Part shown: positions 40,632 to 52,100 of the stretch, piece after piece
How the letters are laid out: each line of letters opens with the position of its first letter
Numbering within the stretch: the first letter of the stretch is position 1
Assembly: GCA_003993805.1 (NCBI GenBank)
Contig: RSEF01000002.1
Location: 92,740,011-92,804,010 of the forward strand
Length of the DNA stretch: 64,000 nucleotides
DNA from: Himantopus leucocephalus
Taxonomy: Eukaryota > Chordata > Aves > Charadriiformes > Recurvirostridae
Direction of reading: 5' to 3'
Notes under the pieces: model-generated
Databases searched by the model: none
Told to the model about the DNA's origin: nothing
What the model saw: only the letters and a program-made list of their open reading frames with translations
Position numbers and translations under genes: made by a program

Positions 40632-43600
40632 GGTGGGGTTTTGTCACGTTTTGTAATAATTTGCACCTTCACGCACAGCACCCATTCACTTTAATTGCAG
40701 CTGTGACTGATCAGTGCTGCTTTATCTCCACCCTCACGATCTTGAGATGGGCATTCAGAAATGAGAAGCACACACATCTGTGAAACATCTGATGTAAGGG
40801 ACTGTGCAACATCACTCAGGAACTCTGGCAGTCAAGAGTTGGACTCTACTTCTCCAAGTAAGAACTTAGCCACCCTGAGGGGAAGGCAACCTTTCTCTTC
40901 CAGAACTTGTAAGAAATAAGGCAGAAGTACCACATACAACGGCATCCATTACTTCCTGGGCCTGAGCAGAGTGCCATTCTTAGACTAGGACAATTTTGGC
41001 TATGGAGTGAAGTATGAGCCCAGGTTAAAAATAGGAGGTGTTCACCTGAAGTAGAGCTTGCTCATAAGTGCATGCAAATTAAAGGAATGAATTAAGATAG
41101 CGGACAAACTTCATGATGACATTTTCTAACTTTCAACCCATTCATTGATGCTTCAGCTCCTTGTCATGGTTTTCTCTTCTCTTGCCTTTCTCCTGTTTCT
41201 CCAGATTCTAATTGCAGGGGTTTTTTCACAGCTAGTCCCTTTGCATGTCTGTTCTGTCTGTGAAGACACTGTGTATGCAGTTAACATTCAAAGCTGCAAG
41301 AAGTTTAGGCGCAATGAACAAACGCAGGCTTCTAAGGGACACGATCTGTTATTGAGTATACGCAACCCATACTTTTTCAGACCTTTGGATATGGCCAGAT
41401 GTGCAGGAATTTACACAAAAGTAGCAAAGGTACAATGTCCAAACAGAAATTATAACTCTATAAAGTATCATGTCTGTGATCTGAAGAGTAAGAATGTGAG
41501 GGTATTTCAAATAAAAGATCTTAAAGGTAAAACAGCACTTATTTCTAATCTTTATTATAATCCCCTCCTCTTCCACTGTTGGTTTCATAGATAGTTGATA
41601 CATGTTTGAATAAAAGTGGGGAAAAAAACCCAAACCTAACCATCATGACTACGTCAAACCCAGAAAGGCATAGCTAATATAGAAACATCACAGCCCAAAT
41701 GCTGTTTCACAAAATTACTTATTTACAAACTATGAGCACAAAACGTATGGCCTGTGTTTATGCAGAACAGTAATCAGAACAAGCAATCCCACTGAAGTAA
41801 CAAAAAGCATCATTTGGCCAATGTTCTTCAGGCTGGTAAGCGTCCCAAACACTACTAGTTTTGAAAGGTCATACCTTTATTCTCTGTCATGATTAAGGTT
41901 AGGGTGTTACTTGCCTTGTGAAATAGCTATCAGTTGCATTACCATTTCTGGGAGCCCACAGTGACATCATACACAGATATGAAAAATTCTTGTCCCAGAA
42001 GTACTTAAAACATACAGATTTGGGTTTGGTTTTTTTTTTTACTTTTGTCTGTTTTTCCAAGATTACAAATTCTCTAAGCATAGCCAAGGCTCTCCCTGAT
42101 CTGAATATTAGTAATTCTGTTCATGTGCTATCTCCTTAAACTGAATAAATACGTAATTGGGTAAGAGGTCCCACTGATACTCTCAGGTTTGAAAGTTAAC
42201 CCTCCACAAATTTTTGCAGAATTATTACCAAAATAATTACTTTTGAATTATGCTGCTGCTAGCTCCACTAAACTTGCAAGTATAGAAACACTGAAAAGTG
42301 ATTAGTTGGTTGTTTTTCCCCATTACAAATCAAGCCTGTTCATAGACTTCCTATATATTTTAATTACTTATAGCAAAGATACAGTGATACTGTTGCAAAA
42401 AGGCAACAGCGATATACTGGAAGAGGTTTATATGAACACTTGCATTAACAAATCCAAAGAGCAGTCCTCAATGAAGAAAATCAAGATCCTTTTTTGAACT
42501 TTTATAAATTAGAAATTTCATCAGAAAATGCAAAATTTCCCTTGAAATAGTAAACAAATCTTTGAAATAATAGTAACAATGAAAATAAGCTGAAAATATC
42601 AAACAATCAAACAAAATAATATAAAACAAAATATCAAAAAGTAACTTCTTTGTTTTCATTTTAAACTGAGCTTGTTGGATAGCAACACTCAGTCATGGTC
42701 TCATGCAGAGAGTTAAGTCATCAGCTGACCAGCTTCCTGCAGGGTAAGGCAGTCCATACCAGTGCATGTCTTAGTGGGACCAAAGCACTCCAACCTTGTT
42801 GCTGACTGGAAACACAATAACTTTCATTTCTAACCTTTATTTGGCTTGGAATTGTAACCTTCATAGCCACTTTTCTCCTTAATAGCTAAAACAGATGCAT
42901 AGACCTGGGGTCTGTAAGCTGGGCAGAGTGGTGAACGTGCTTGACCATTTCTGGTTTTGAAGGAGCACTTGATCTGGAACATGTACTGCAGTAGTAATAA
43001 GACACGGGATGAACTGCACAATTCAGCTTCAAGGCAACATAAATGGTCTTCCATTACTACATTTCTTAGGCATGTTTAAAAAGTCATTCCCTTGTGCATG
43101 GACATTCTGGCTTTGACCTGGGAGAGTGTCCACTGATGACTCCTCTGTTAGAATCATTGAAAGATGGAAAAAGAGGCAGTAAAAACCTCACATAAACTGT
43201 ATCATTCATGCCATAAAGCACAACTGATACTTCTCACATAAGTGAATCTACATGAAAATTTTCTGCAGCACAAAAGGCAAAGATTTCACACAACATAACT
43301 AGACACATTCACTGCCCAGGTTCATACAGCATGGTTGATTGTGGACAAGCCACATTCATCAGGGTGAAATTTAACATTGATAGCATGAGGTGGATTATTT
43401 CTGTTTTCTGCTTGCAATATTTGACAGACTTATACGGCTTGTTGCAGCACATGAATTAAGTAAAAATAATAAGCATGCAACCAAGTTTTAGGATTATTTC
43501 AGTTAAATCAATTTCCTAATAAATACATCCTCTGTTTTGATATTTTAATAACATATATATTATTTTGTACCTCCCTGTGACAGTAATTTAAGATTTCATT

Positions 43601-45421
43601 AGTTCCATTGACTACAAGGTATTTGGGAGAATTATTCCTGTTTCTAAATTACAAATTGATAAAATTCAATTTACCTATCAAGTGTCTTGAATTAGAATAG
43701 GCAAAAAAGAGAAAAAAGAAGTGATCTATTTTTGTTTTCTGCTTTCCTTCTAAACCAGGTGATGCTCCTTAGAATCTTTTTCCTCCTGTCTAATTTACAT
43801 TTAACTTGGCTGCTGATAATATGTCTCTAATTTGTAATTTCAACTGATTACTGATGACGTACATGGATTTGAAGTGAATCCTATAATCAGCCTTCATTTT
43901 CAGGAGTGACTTAGGATTTTGGCTGCCCATCTGAAAAGGATCTGATTTCTTTTATAGAAATTATTGAAACATGCACCATCTGAACCTGTAAAGACCACTA
44001 TAGTGTGTGTCCAATCACTGAATCACTCACAGTCCTTGGCCGCTTCAGATAATTTAGGTCCACCACCTTTAAAGACTTGTGCTTTTCTTTTGTTTTACAG
44101 GTTTTCTTCGGTTTTGAATATATCCATCATGACCTCCTTCAAAGTAATTAAAACTCTGTGGTAATAGAAAATCTTTCAGGCAACATAATTTTTTTCTTAT
44201 TTGTGGGATCATTTTAATAATTTAAATTATACTTGATTTATTGTACTCATTTTTTACTCAGAATTATTGCTATGCTTAAGATATGACATCAATGGAATAG
44301 ACCACTACCATGGGGAAATGCCTCCCCTATTTTCATAAATAATGATGGGAACTCATGCAATTATAAAACAAATAAATGCTAAAATGTAGACAAAAATATT
44401 GTTCTCCAGTCAGATGGCATTAGTTCTGTGAAAGACATCTCTGCAGCTGTGTCAGATGTCTTGTATGCATGTAATAATTTGGATGGTGCAGTAAGTAAGG
44501 TGAAAGTTGCATCTTGTACCATTGTGGAACTGCTGCACTCCCATTGCCAGGAATGACAGAACCTGTCTAGTTCTTCATGAAACAGAAAAACGTATTGTCC
44601 ATGCAGATAAAATTCTCTTTAATATGGTATGGTTTATAGCTTTAGTCTGTGATTAGCAGTTAAGTTCAGCTATTTGGCAGTTGGAGTGATTATCAGGTGC
44701 TCTTTTCAGATTCTATTTAGTCTTTGTCTCAGCCTTGTGAAGGTATTTGGTGTTTGCTTAGTGCAACAAGCACTTTCTAGATGGCTTCTTACTACAAGCA
44801 GCACCATGATTTCAGTCAGAGAACTTCCCTCGGTGCAGATGTTTTTCAGGGTGTTTTGAACACCTAATACAGTCAAGGTTAGTCTCTTGTCTAAACGTTA
44901 TTAATGTACATAGGCAGAAAACAGGGAAGAGAGAGAGAAACATTCACTGCAGGAGGAAGCATTCTTCAATATGCTGTAAACATCTTCTCTGGTGTACATA
45001 AATATATATATTACTGTGAGTAATCTGTAGGATATCAAAATCAATTTTTATCTAGCTAAATATTTTTTCCATATAAATCTATATAATTACATGTATCCTA
45101 AGCACGCTCTAAGTATCATCTTCTTTATCTGTCTTTGAAGACAAAATGAACAACATTTTAATGTAAGATGCTAGAAGCATAGTTATTTGGAGCAGGCAAT
45201 AGCAAGTGCAATAGGATTACTGAGAGACTATTTTCCCCTCAGACCCTGTAAGAGGGAGAGAAAAAGGAGAAAACAAAAACAGCTTAACTCACCAAAAATC
45301 AAACCACTGCATTGCCCTCTTAGCCATTGAGTGTTTTGGGATGTAAGACCGAAGATTACATCAGTACAATAAAGGCTCCCTGCTCTCTATACAATCACAA
45401 GCTGTACACTATGCACTATGC
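40632..45421. other. Gene-poor AT-rich stretch before VSTM2A
   Basis: Apart from the orphan frame at 41166..41594, nothing was recognised. This is presumably the distal 5' flank of VSTM2A and may hold enhancers that cannot be told from one sequence. Confidence 0.45.
41166..41594 (+). CDS. Candidate orphan single-exon secreted protein, 142 codons
   Basis: The ATG at 41166 has a good context (G at -3, G at +4). The first about 22 residues (MVFSSLAFLLFLQILIAG and on to FSQ) look like a cleavable signal peptide, followed by a chain with seven Cys spread over 115 residues (VCSVCE, QSCKK, ARCAG, VQCPN, HVCDL, HCWF). TAG ends the frame at 41592..41594, and AATAAA lies at 41609..41614. I recognise no family. 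In-frame codons extend upstream to another ATG at 41148 in a weak context. The combination is suggestive, but a frame of this length is close to what chance allows in 64 kb, and no promoter or homolog is known to me. Confidence 0.18.
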   Translation: MVFSSLAFLLFLQILIAGVFSQLVPLHVCSVCEDTVYAVNIQSCKKFRRNEQTQASKGHDLLLSIRNPYFFRPLDMARCAGIYTKVAKVQCPNRNYNSIKYHVCDLKSKNVRVFQIKDLKGKTALISNLYYNPLLFHCWFHR

Positions 45422-45448
45422 AAAAAAAAAAAAAAAAAAAAAAAAAAA
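45422..45448 (+). repeat. Poly-A tract ending at a single N
   Basis: There are 27 A in a row, then one N at 45449. The N probably marks a homopolymer the assembler could not size. The tract lies about 0.6 kb upstream of VSTM2A exon 1. Confidence 0.9.
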
Positions 45449-45487
45449 NCGCAGCTTTACCCCAGCATCAGAGCCAGTAGAAGTCAG

Positions 45488-45629
45488 AACAGGTAGAGAG
45501 GTGTAGAGAACAGGGAGAGAGAGGGAAGGGTTAAAGGCATCATCGCAGCCATTAGAGGGAAAAGTTGAAGCAATACAAGCACAGTAGACTTCTCCCCCCC
45601 CCCTTTCTTTCCCCCACTCCCCTCTTCCC
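45488..45629. repeat. Paired purine-rich and pyrimidine-rich tracts upstream of VSTM2A
   Basis: A GA-rich stretch (about 45488..45530) is followed by a C/T-only stretch at 45589..45629 broken by a single A. Such strand-asymmetric tracts can form triplex DNA and often bind SP1/MAZ-type factors in promoters. They are the only promoter-like feature I see in the 600 bases before exon 1. I see no convincing TATA box or CpG island there. Confidence 0.45.
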
Positions 45630-45895
45630 AAGCTGGATCAGTGTGTAGGGAGGGCAGTCATCACGCCATCCTGAGCAGCAGGAGCTGACGTTGGGCGAAG
45701 CTGCCAGGTAGCTGAAAAAAGGCACAGAAGGCAGCTGATACCCACTTTTCAACGTGTTGTTTTTTGGTTTTGTTTTTTTTTTTTTAAGTCTGAATCTGGA
45801 CTTCAAGCAACACAGCGCCTGAGACAGCTCATCTGAACCACACTGTATTGCAATACTCGCTCTTTCCAAAGAAAAAGACTCCACTGAGTAGCAGA

Positions 45896-45943
45896 ATGCT
45901 GCCAGTGTCGCAGCTAGAGCTACAATACGGAGCCTTTTTGTAA
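45896..45943 (+). promoter_or_regulatory. Candidate 15-codon upstream ORF in VSTM2A 5' leader
   Basis: An ATG with A at -3 opens a 15-codon frame ending in TAA at 45941..45943, about 120 bases before the VSTM2A start. If the transcript begins upstream of it, this uORF would lower initiation at the main ATG. The transcription start is unknown, so its place in the mRNA is inferred. Confidence 0.3.
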
Positions 45944-46040
45944 CATTTTAAAATCTCTTTCTGTTCATATATTTAGAGATACATACGTTCATATATCAGT
46001 TCTTCCTTTTTTGAGAGTACTTTTGGCTTTTGTTACCCTG

Positions 46041-46046
46041 ATGTGA
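46041..46046 (+). promoter_or_regulatory. Start-stop element (ATGTGA) before VSTM2A ATG
   Basis: An ATG directly followed by TGA lies 18 bases before the main start codon. The context is weak (C at -3). Start-stop elements can stall ribosomes and lower translation of the main frame. It is close enough to the start codon that it must be in the leader unless a very short leader is used. Confidence 0.4.
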
Positions 46047-46064
46047 CTTCTTCTTCCTCTTGGA

Positions 46065-46143
46065 ATGATGGGGATCTTTCTAGCTTATGTTGGATTCATT
46101 TTCTTTTCAGTTATGTATATTCAACAAGGACTTTCTACCCAAG
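46065..46143 (+). CDS. VSTM2A: VSTM2A coding exon 1: signal peptide
   Basis: The exon encodes 26 codons plus one base (phase 1): Met-Met-Gly, then a long hydrophobic core and a short polar end, which is a typical cleavable signal peptide ending near Gln26. Two ATGs stand in tandem at 46065 and 46068. The first has G at -3 and A at +4, the second A at -3 and G at +4, so initiation may use either and change the product by one residue. The donor is G|GTAAGAT at 46144. The surrounding DNA is AT-rich with no CpG island, unlike the introns that follow. The 5' UTR start cannot be placed from sequence alone. Confidence 0.9.
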
Positions 46144-49100
46144 GTAAGATCACTTATTGTCAAATACGTGTGTGTGTTTTTCTATGCTAAAACAGACTCA
46201 GAACAGGATGGGGGGAGGGGGGAGACGCAAGGAAGAAGAGAATAAAAGGAAGGTAAACAACCACAATGTATAGGAGATGAGAACACCAAGCATCAGGTTT
46301 AAATTCGGTTTTAAAATTATCTGTAAAAAGGAACAGAAGTGAGAAGTTTCCCCAAAGTGAGAATAAAACAGGCTTCCTTTACTTGATTGCAAAGAGGAAA
46401 ATAGCAGGCACCTTGCAGAAGTGTAAAGGGGTGTTGGTGAATCGACATACATGTGTTTGGGTTGTGCATGTTTGTATATATGCATGTATGCATAGAATAA
46501 ACACCTACCCGTGCATGCATAATTATTGCATTCAGACCTAGTACCGGGTGGCTAAATCTACTGCCTCCCTTAAAATATTGCAGTCTCCTTTCGTGCTGCG
46601 TCCCCTTTCCTCTCCTATTATCCTGCAATCCTCAGAGTCAGACCTTCATTTCGATTCCATGAGTATTTCTGCCCCCACCCCCCCNNNNNNNNNNNNNNNN
46701 NNNNNNNNNNNNNNNNNNNNNNNNNNNNNNNNNNNNNNNNNNNNNNNNNNNNNNNNNNNNNNNNNNNNNNNNNNNNNNNNNNNNCCGCAGGAACCAGTTG
46801 TTCGGGACCTCCAGGCTGCGGCGACGCTGTCAGCACCATGGACAGATCGCGCGGGGCCGCCCCCTGCGCCCGCTGCCCGCCGCCGCCGCCGCCCGCTGCC
46901 CCCACCCGCTGCCCGCCGCCCCCTGCCCGCTGCCACCGCCCCCTGCCCGCCGCCCCCCGCTCCCTGACCGCCGCCCCCCCGGCTCCCCGCCCGCTGACCG
47001 CCGTTCCCGGCCGGCAGCTCCCCGCTGGCTTTGCGAGGCTGTGCGGGGCTTGCGCTCGGCGGTGCGATGGGGGGAGGATGCTGGCAGCGTTCCCCTCCGC
47101 CTCCCCACACCGCTCACACGCACTGACCAGGAGGGGAGGGAACGTACAAACAAACAAACAAACAAAACCCCAAAACAAAACAAACTTAAAAACCCCGAAT
47201 ACACAAAATGCCTTTTTGTCAGTTTAACTCGGTGACTAGCAATCGCTGACTGGTGGGGGCGGGGGGGGGACAGAAAAAGGGACACCGTGAAATATAAAGC
47301 CAGTAGCTTTGCTGAGTATCTGTTGCCAAGCGTAAATGTAAGGGGAAAAAGAAGTAAAACTGGTTGAGCCTATTGCCAAATTACCCCACCAATTCCAGGT
47401 TAGCTAGGAAGCCTGGAAAAAGAGAGAGAAAGAGGGGAGGAGACAACGAGCGATATTTCCTTTGCATCATAATATGCTCTAGTCAATCTCTAACAACGCA
47501 GAACAGAAAGCAACACTGCAGGGTCTTTCCAAATTTTCCTCTTCTCGAAACACAGGTTTTATTTATTACATTGTTTGTCTGTAGTCCCCCTCACCTGCCT
47601 ATGATCTTTCATTACCTTGCACAATTTTAAAGTGAGTTATAGGAAAGGATGAGAAGGAAGTCAAGACTAAGACTTGAAGAAATACTAGTGCCCAGGACTA
47701 TGTCCACCAGGATTAGTTTCTAAACCTAGCAATGGTACACTGAAATGGGCAAATCCTGTTTGTTAAAGGACTGGGATACAAAGGTGAAGGCTAGTTCTAG
47801 AAAGTGTCTGCGAGGACGGAGAATCAGAAGATGTATATCTTCTTGGTCTGATTATGCAAGCAGAGGTTCTCAGAAAGAGTAACTAACTCAGGTTTGAAAT
47901 GGGCATTTTGATGAGTGGTCATAACCTGCACCTCAGAAGAGTGCCCTGTTGCAATAGCCACTCCAGCCAGCTGTGGAAGGTTTAACAATTCACTCGTCTC
48001 CAGCTCAGCCCTACAAAATACAATAAATCAATCTGGGGTTTTTTTTCCTCTTCCAAATTGGTCTTGCACAAAATCCCTCAGTGAGTCTGGTGAAATACTG
48101 CATTCTACCCAAGGGTATTTGGACCTAATTACATAAAACTTTACTAGCCCATGGGAGCAAGCAGGGGGGTCTATAGCATTTCCCATGAGCAGAGCTCAGA
48201 GTGTAAAGAAAGTGGATTTGTGCCTAAGGGAGGAAAGGCACACCCGGGTGTGAGAGAAACCGGGGGGACATAACATGTAGGGAAACTGGAAAATCAGAAA
48301 AGAGGGGGAAAGGGAAAAGAAAACAGAGAAATTAATTAAAAAGGAAGGAGAGACAGAAGCAAAAAAGGGAACACAAAAAGCAGAGAATAAACAATGAGTA
48401 GGTAACAGGAGATCCCAACATGTTATGCGTTTGTTTTGCAGCAAAATTCACTGAGTTTCCCCGAAATGTCACGGCCACTGAAGGGCAGAATGTGGAGATG
48501 TCTTGCGCTTTCCAAAGTGGCTCCGCTTCGGTGTACCTTGAAATCCAGTGGTGGTTTCTGCGGGCAGCTGAGGACCAAGAGGCTGGAGCTGAGGTGACAG
48601 GCACTCAGGTACTGATCCTCTGCCATGGGGTCCCCAAACCACCCGGGAATACCACAGGAGAAGGGGTGGAGAGGACGGGAGGGAAGGGGGGGGGAGGGGG
48701 AGGGAAGAAGGAGGGAGCAGAGGGAGGCTCTGGATCTCCCCAGGGACTTAATTTTGACCATGAAATAACTGCGTAGGAACCTGCAGATAAAAACGCTCAC
48801 CTCAAGGGATGGTGCCTTTGGTGCCTGTCACTCTCAGGATGCAGCTAGGGACGTTCACAAAACCACACAGATTTCCAAAGTGTAATTTTTTTTCTTTTTC
48901 TTTTTCTTTTTTTTTTCCCCTCTCATTTTCCCTTTGGAAAGCAGCTGTTCAGAGGCTGCTCCTTGTGCGAATTTTTTATTTCCCAAATGGCAAGATCCTA
49001 CACGTGCCCTCCAATTTTCAGCTGGTGCAATCAAGTTGGCAACCCCAACTCTGCGTGCAGCTGCCACAGGAGAGCACACACTTTGGAGGGGAGGGGAGGG

Positions 49101-52100
49101 GGGAGGGGGGCAGGGGGGAACCAATACCCCAAAGACACAAAAACCCCATCATACAACAGCGCAGTTTAAGCCTTCCGAGCAGGACAGAGGGGGCCACTTC
49201 CACTTACATTGCCATCGAGGGACCCTCCTCCGCTGCCACCTCCGCACCGATCTCGGCGTGCAAAAACCCCCCTCCCCCCCGCCCCTTTCCGAAAAGAGAC
49301 CCACGCGAGTCGGCGGGGCGGCGGGTCCGTAAGGCAATGCCCCTCTTAGCGGGGGTGCCCGGCGGCCTGTGCCGGCTTTCCCCGGCGCGGCCCGCAGGTG
49401 GCAGACGCGCCGCGCCGCTCCGCGGCGGCTCCGCGGCGGCGAGCGGGGACGGGGCGCGGAGCGGAGCCGGGGGGAACGGGGGGACGGCGGGGCGGGGGCC
49501 GGCGACCCACGGCGGCGTGTTCCTTTCCCTGCAGGTGGAGCTCTTGCCCGAGCGGGACCTGGACAGCGACGGCACGAAGATCAGCGTAAGTGGGGCCGCG
49601 GGGCGCGGGCAACCCCCGACGCCGCCGCCGCCACCGCCGCCGCCGCGCCGGGAACCGGGGACGCGATGCCCCCCCTCCCCGCCCCGGGCGCTGCCGGCGG
49701 CCGCCTCTCAACAGGCACGGCGGGGTGCGGCGAGGTTGTTGTGTGTCCGTCCTCCCCCCCGCCCCCGCTCATCCCCTCCCCATCCGCACCGCAAGCTGAA
49801 GCGGCGGGCAGCCCCTTCCTCGCCGGCCCTGGCAGAGGGTGCCGGGACATCCCCGCAGCCCCCGCCCCCGGGAATCCCTGGGCAGGAAGGCGTCAGCAAG
49901 CGAAGCCCGGGCAGTAGACCCTTCGGCAGGCTCTGTTTACACCCGGCGGAGCAGGCAGCCTGCACCCATCCTTGTACCTCTTGCTTTATTTACCCTGGGC
50001 AACGGCTGAGTCTGCCTCAGCGCTTGCAAAGTGGGCTTCAAGGCTGAAATGTGGCTGTGAAGCTACACTTTTTCTTCAGTGAGGTGTGCAACTATTTAAA
50101 TGGGTGCTTTCCCGGGTTCATATCTGCTGGCAGAAAAAAAGCTCAGAAAGTCTTTGGACAAAACCTCCCGGTTGGGAGTAATCTCTACTCTTGGCCACTG
50201 AGATTCTTCCTTAGGGAAGTGGGGTTCTGACTCCAGAGTTACAGTTCTGCCATTTGGAAATTAAACCACAATGTTGGCTTAACAAAATTATGAGTGAGAT
50301 TGCTCCAGCCCTTGTCCAGGGAAAGGATGTCTGCCTTAGTAGACCCAGGCACAAGATACAGCCCCTGACCTCAGACGCGTTCAGACCCTCCTCCCTCAAC
50401 GTCCCAAGAAATGTGCGGTGGTGGGGGAGTCATGGTGTGGTGCTCACTGCAGTGGAAAGACACAGATACTCAGCAGATATTGCTGCATGAGTATTTTTTT
50501 ATGAGCCCAAAGGGGTTTTCCCTTTCTCAGACACAATCCCTTTGGAAGTGCCTTTTAGATGCAGCCAAGGTTCTAACTACCAGCAAAACTTAAAACAGCA
50601 ACAGAGAGGTGAATCATTTCTGTTAAATCCTTTACGTTGCTGCTCTTTGATGCCTACAAATAACTAACCAAGTAATTACATCAGGTCAAAGTGCAGCTAG
50701 GTATAGCTGAAGGGCATTTATAAATGAGAAATCAGATAACTCATCTTCAAAATCATACACATTCTAGCCATACTTAACATTTCCTATGATACTTGTCACC
50801 ATACACCATAAAACATTTGTGTCATGGACCATATCTTCAGTTAAGTTTCTGGACTATCTTACAATTGAGGCCCACATGTGGTCTTTGGGTACTATTCCAC
50901 TAGACATAGTGCTAGCAGACAATTTATTCCTTATCAATACTGGCCTATAGTAATCCATAAGATCTATGACACAATATAGGCTGTAAAGCTTGTCCCATCT
51001 TTCAAGTTAAAAATCTCTTTCTCTCATTATGTGTTATAATAATTCACAATGGGGTATTTATACAGTGTTTTTATAAGCTTGCGTAAAACATTTTACATTT
51101 GCAATAAAAAAAAATTAACATTAGGTTGACAGTCCAAATGCACTTGTAACAAATGTAGCCTTTTTCTTCCTTTCTTGAAGGCACACACAGTCTCCATTAG
51201 TACTACTGGAAAGTATCTTCATGAAGAGGAGAGCAAACTTTTAAGTGCATTTAGTAAATTCTTTAAAGAAATGGTAAAATATGCTAACCATGTTTTTAAA
51301 CTGTGCTGAGATACACCACTTCTGTTGGGTTTAAATGATAATCAGGCATAACTGAAAACATGCATACATGCTGACTGCAACCATTTCTAAATTTCAAATG
51401 CAAAACCCAAAATAAATTCTGTTTTCCCTTAGTGCTATGGAACGCTGTTAACTTTGCAGATACTGCATGGGAGCAAATCAAGGCAGAATATGGCCTACAG
51501 ATCCTCTTTCCATTCATACATCTCATGTAAAACTTCTTCAATTCTTTTGCAGAATATGAGCTGTTCAGAAGAGATATATTATTATTGAATATGGTTTAAA
51601 TAACTATCCAGCACTTTCTGTGTAATTAATATTGCATACGTTATGCCTGAAAGTATGCAATCCATACTTTCAGCTTGGTCTGCCAAGTATAAATTCAAAG
51701 CTGGATACAACACAACAGGCTGTAAAGTCCATCCAGTACCTTAAAGCAATAATGTATTCACAACTATTGCTCTTCAATTTATCAAGCAGGCAGAATAGGT
51801 GCTTTTCCAACACTGGTGACTACAGAATGCCAAGTTATCAGAAGCAATGTGTTGTATAATCACCAATAACACATGCCTAGTTTCAATCTAACAGTTCTAC
51901 ATTTTTGTGATCTACCATGTATTCATTACCCTGACGTTTCCTCATTGCCTGTCATTGATATGACACAAAGCAACATGTGCATCCGTGTTTATGTAATGAT
52001 GGAAGTAAGCCAGGCTCAGGAGTTCTGCAAAGCTGAATTTTTCTGTCCCACTGAATCCCTTTTAACTGGCTTCCAGTGGGGCAACAGATACTAATCCAGG

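Larger units (their letters stand above)
46144..48441 (+). other. VSTM2A: VSTM2A intron 1 (2298 bp)
   Basis: The intron has GT at 46144 and AG at 48441. It contains a 100-base assembly gap (46685..46784), a CpG-rich island (about 46785..47110), a short CAAA repeat near 47149..47167, and otherwise unremarkable sequence. The last 250 bases are purine-rich with many short A/G runs. Confidence 0.9.
48609..49534 (+). other. VSTM2A: VSTM2A intron 2 (926 bp)
   Basis: The intron has GT at 48609 and AG at 49534. It contains three strand-asymmetric tracts (G/A-rich 48655..48727, T/C-rich 48886..48935, G-rich 49085..49120) and then enters a CpG island before exon 3. No second exon is evident in it. Confidence 0.92.

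Noticed and set aside
45965..45979. TATA-like sequence CATATATTTAG upstream of VSTM2A
   Set aside because: The region is AT-rich and several such matches occur by chance. The spacing to a TSS cannot be judged and no initiator is evident.
46618..47285. Overlapping long open frames on both strands across the intron 1 CpG island
   Set aside because: They cross an N gap, are rich in Pro/Ala/Arg or Gly as GC-rich DNA forces, occur in several registers at once and match no family.
48809..50047. 412-codon plus-strand open frame across intron 2, exon 3 and intron 3
   Set aside because: It reads through two good splice sites; only the exon 3 part is real coding sequence. The openness follows from GC content. 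The narrower idea of an internal start is kept as a low-interest finding.
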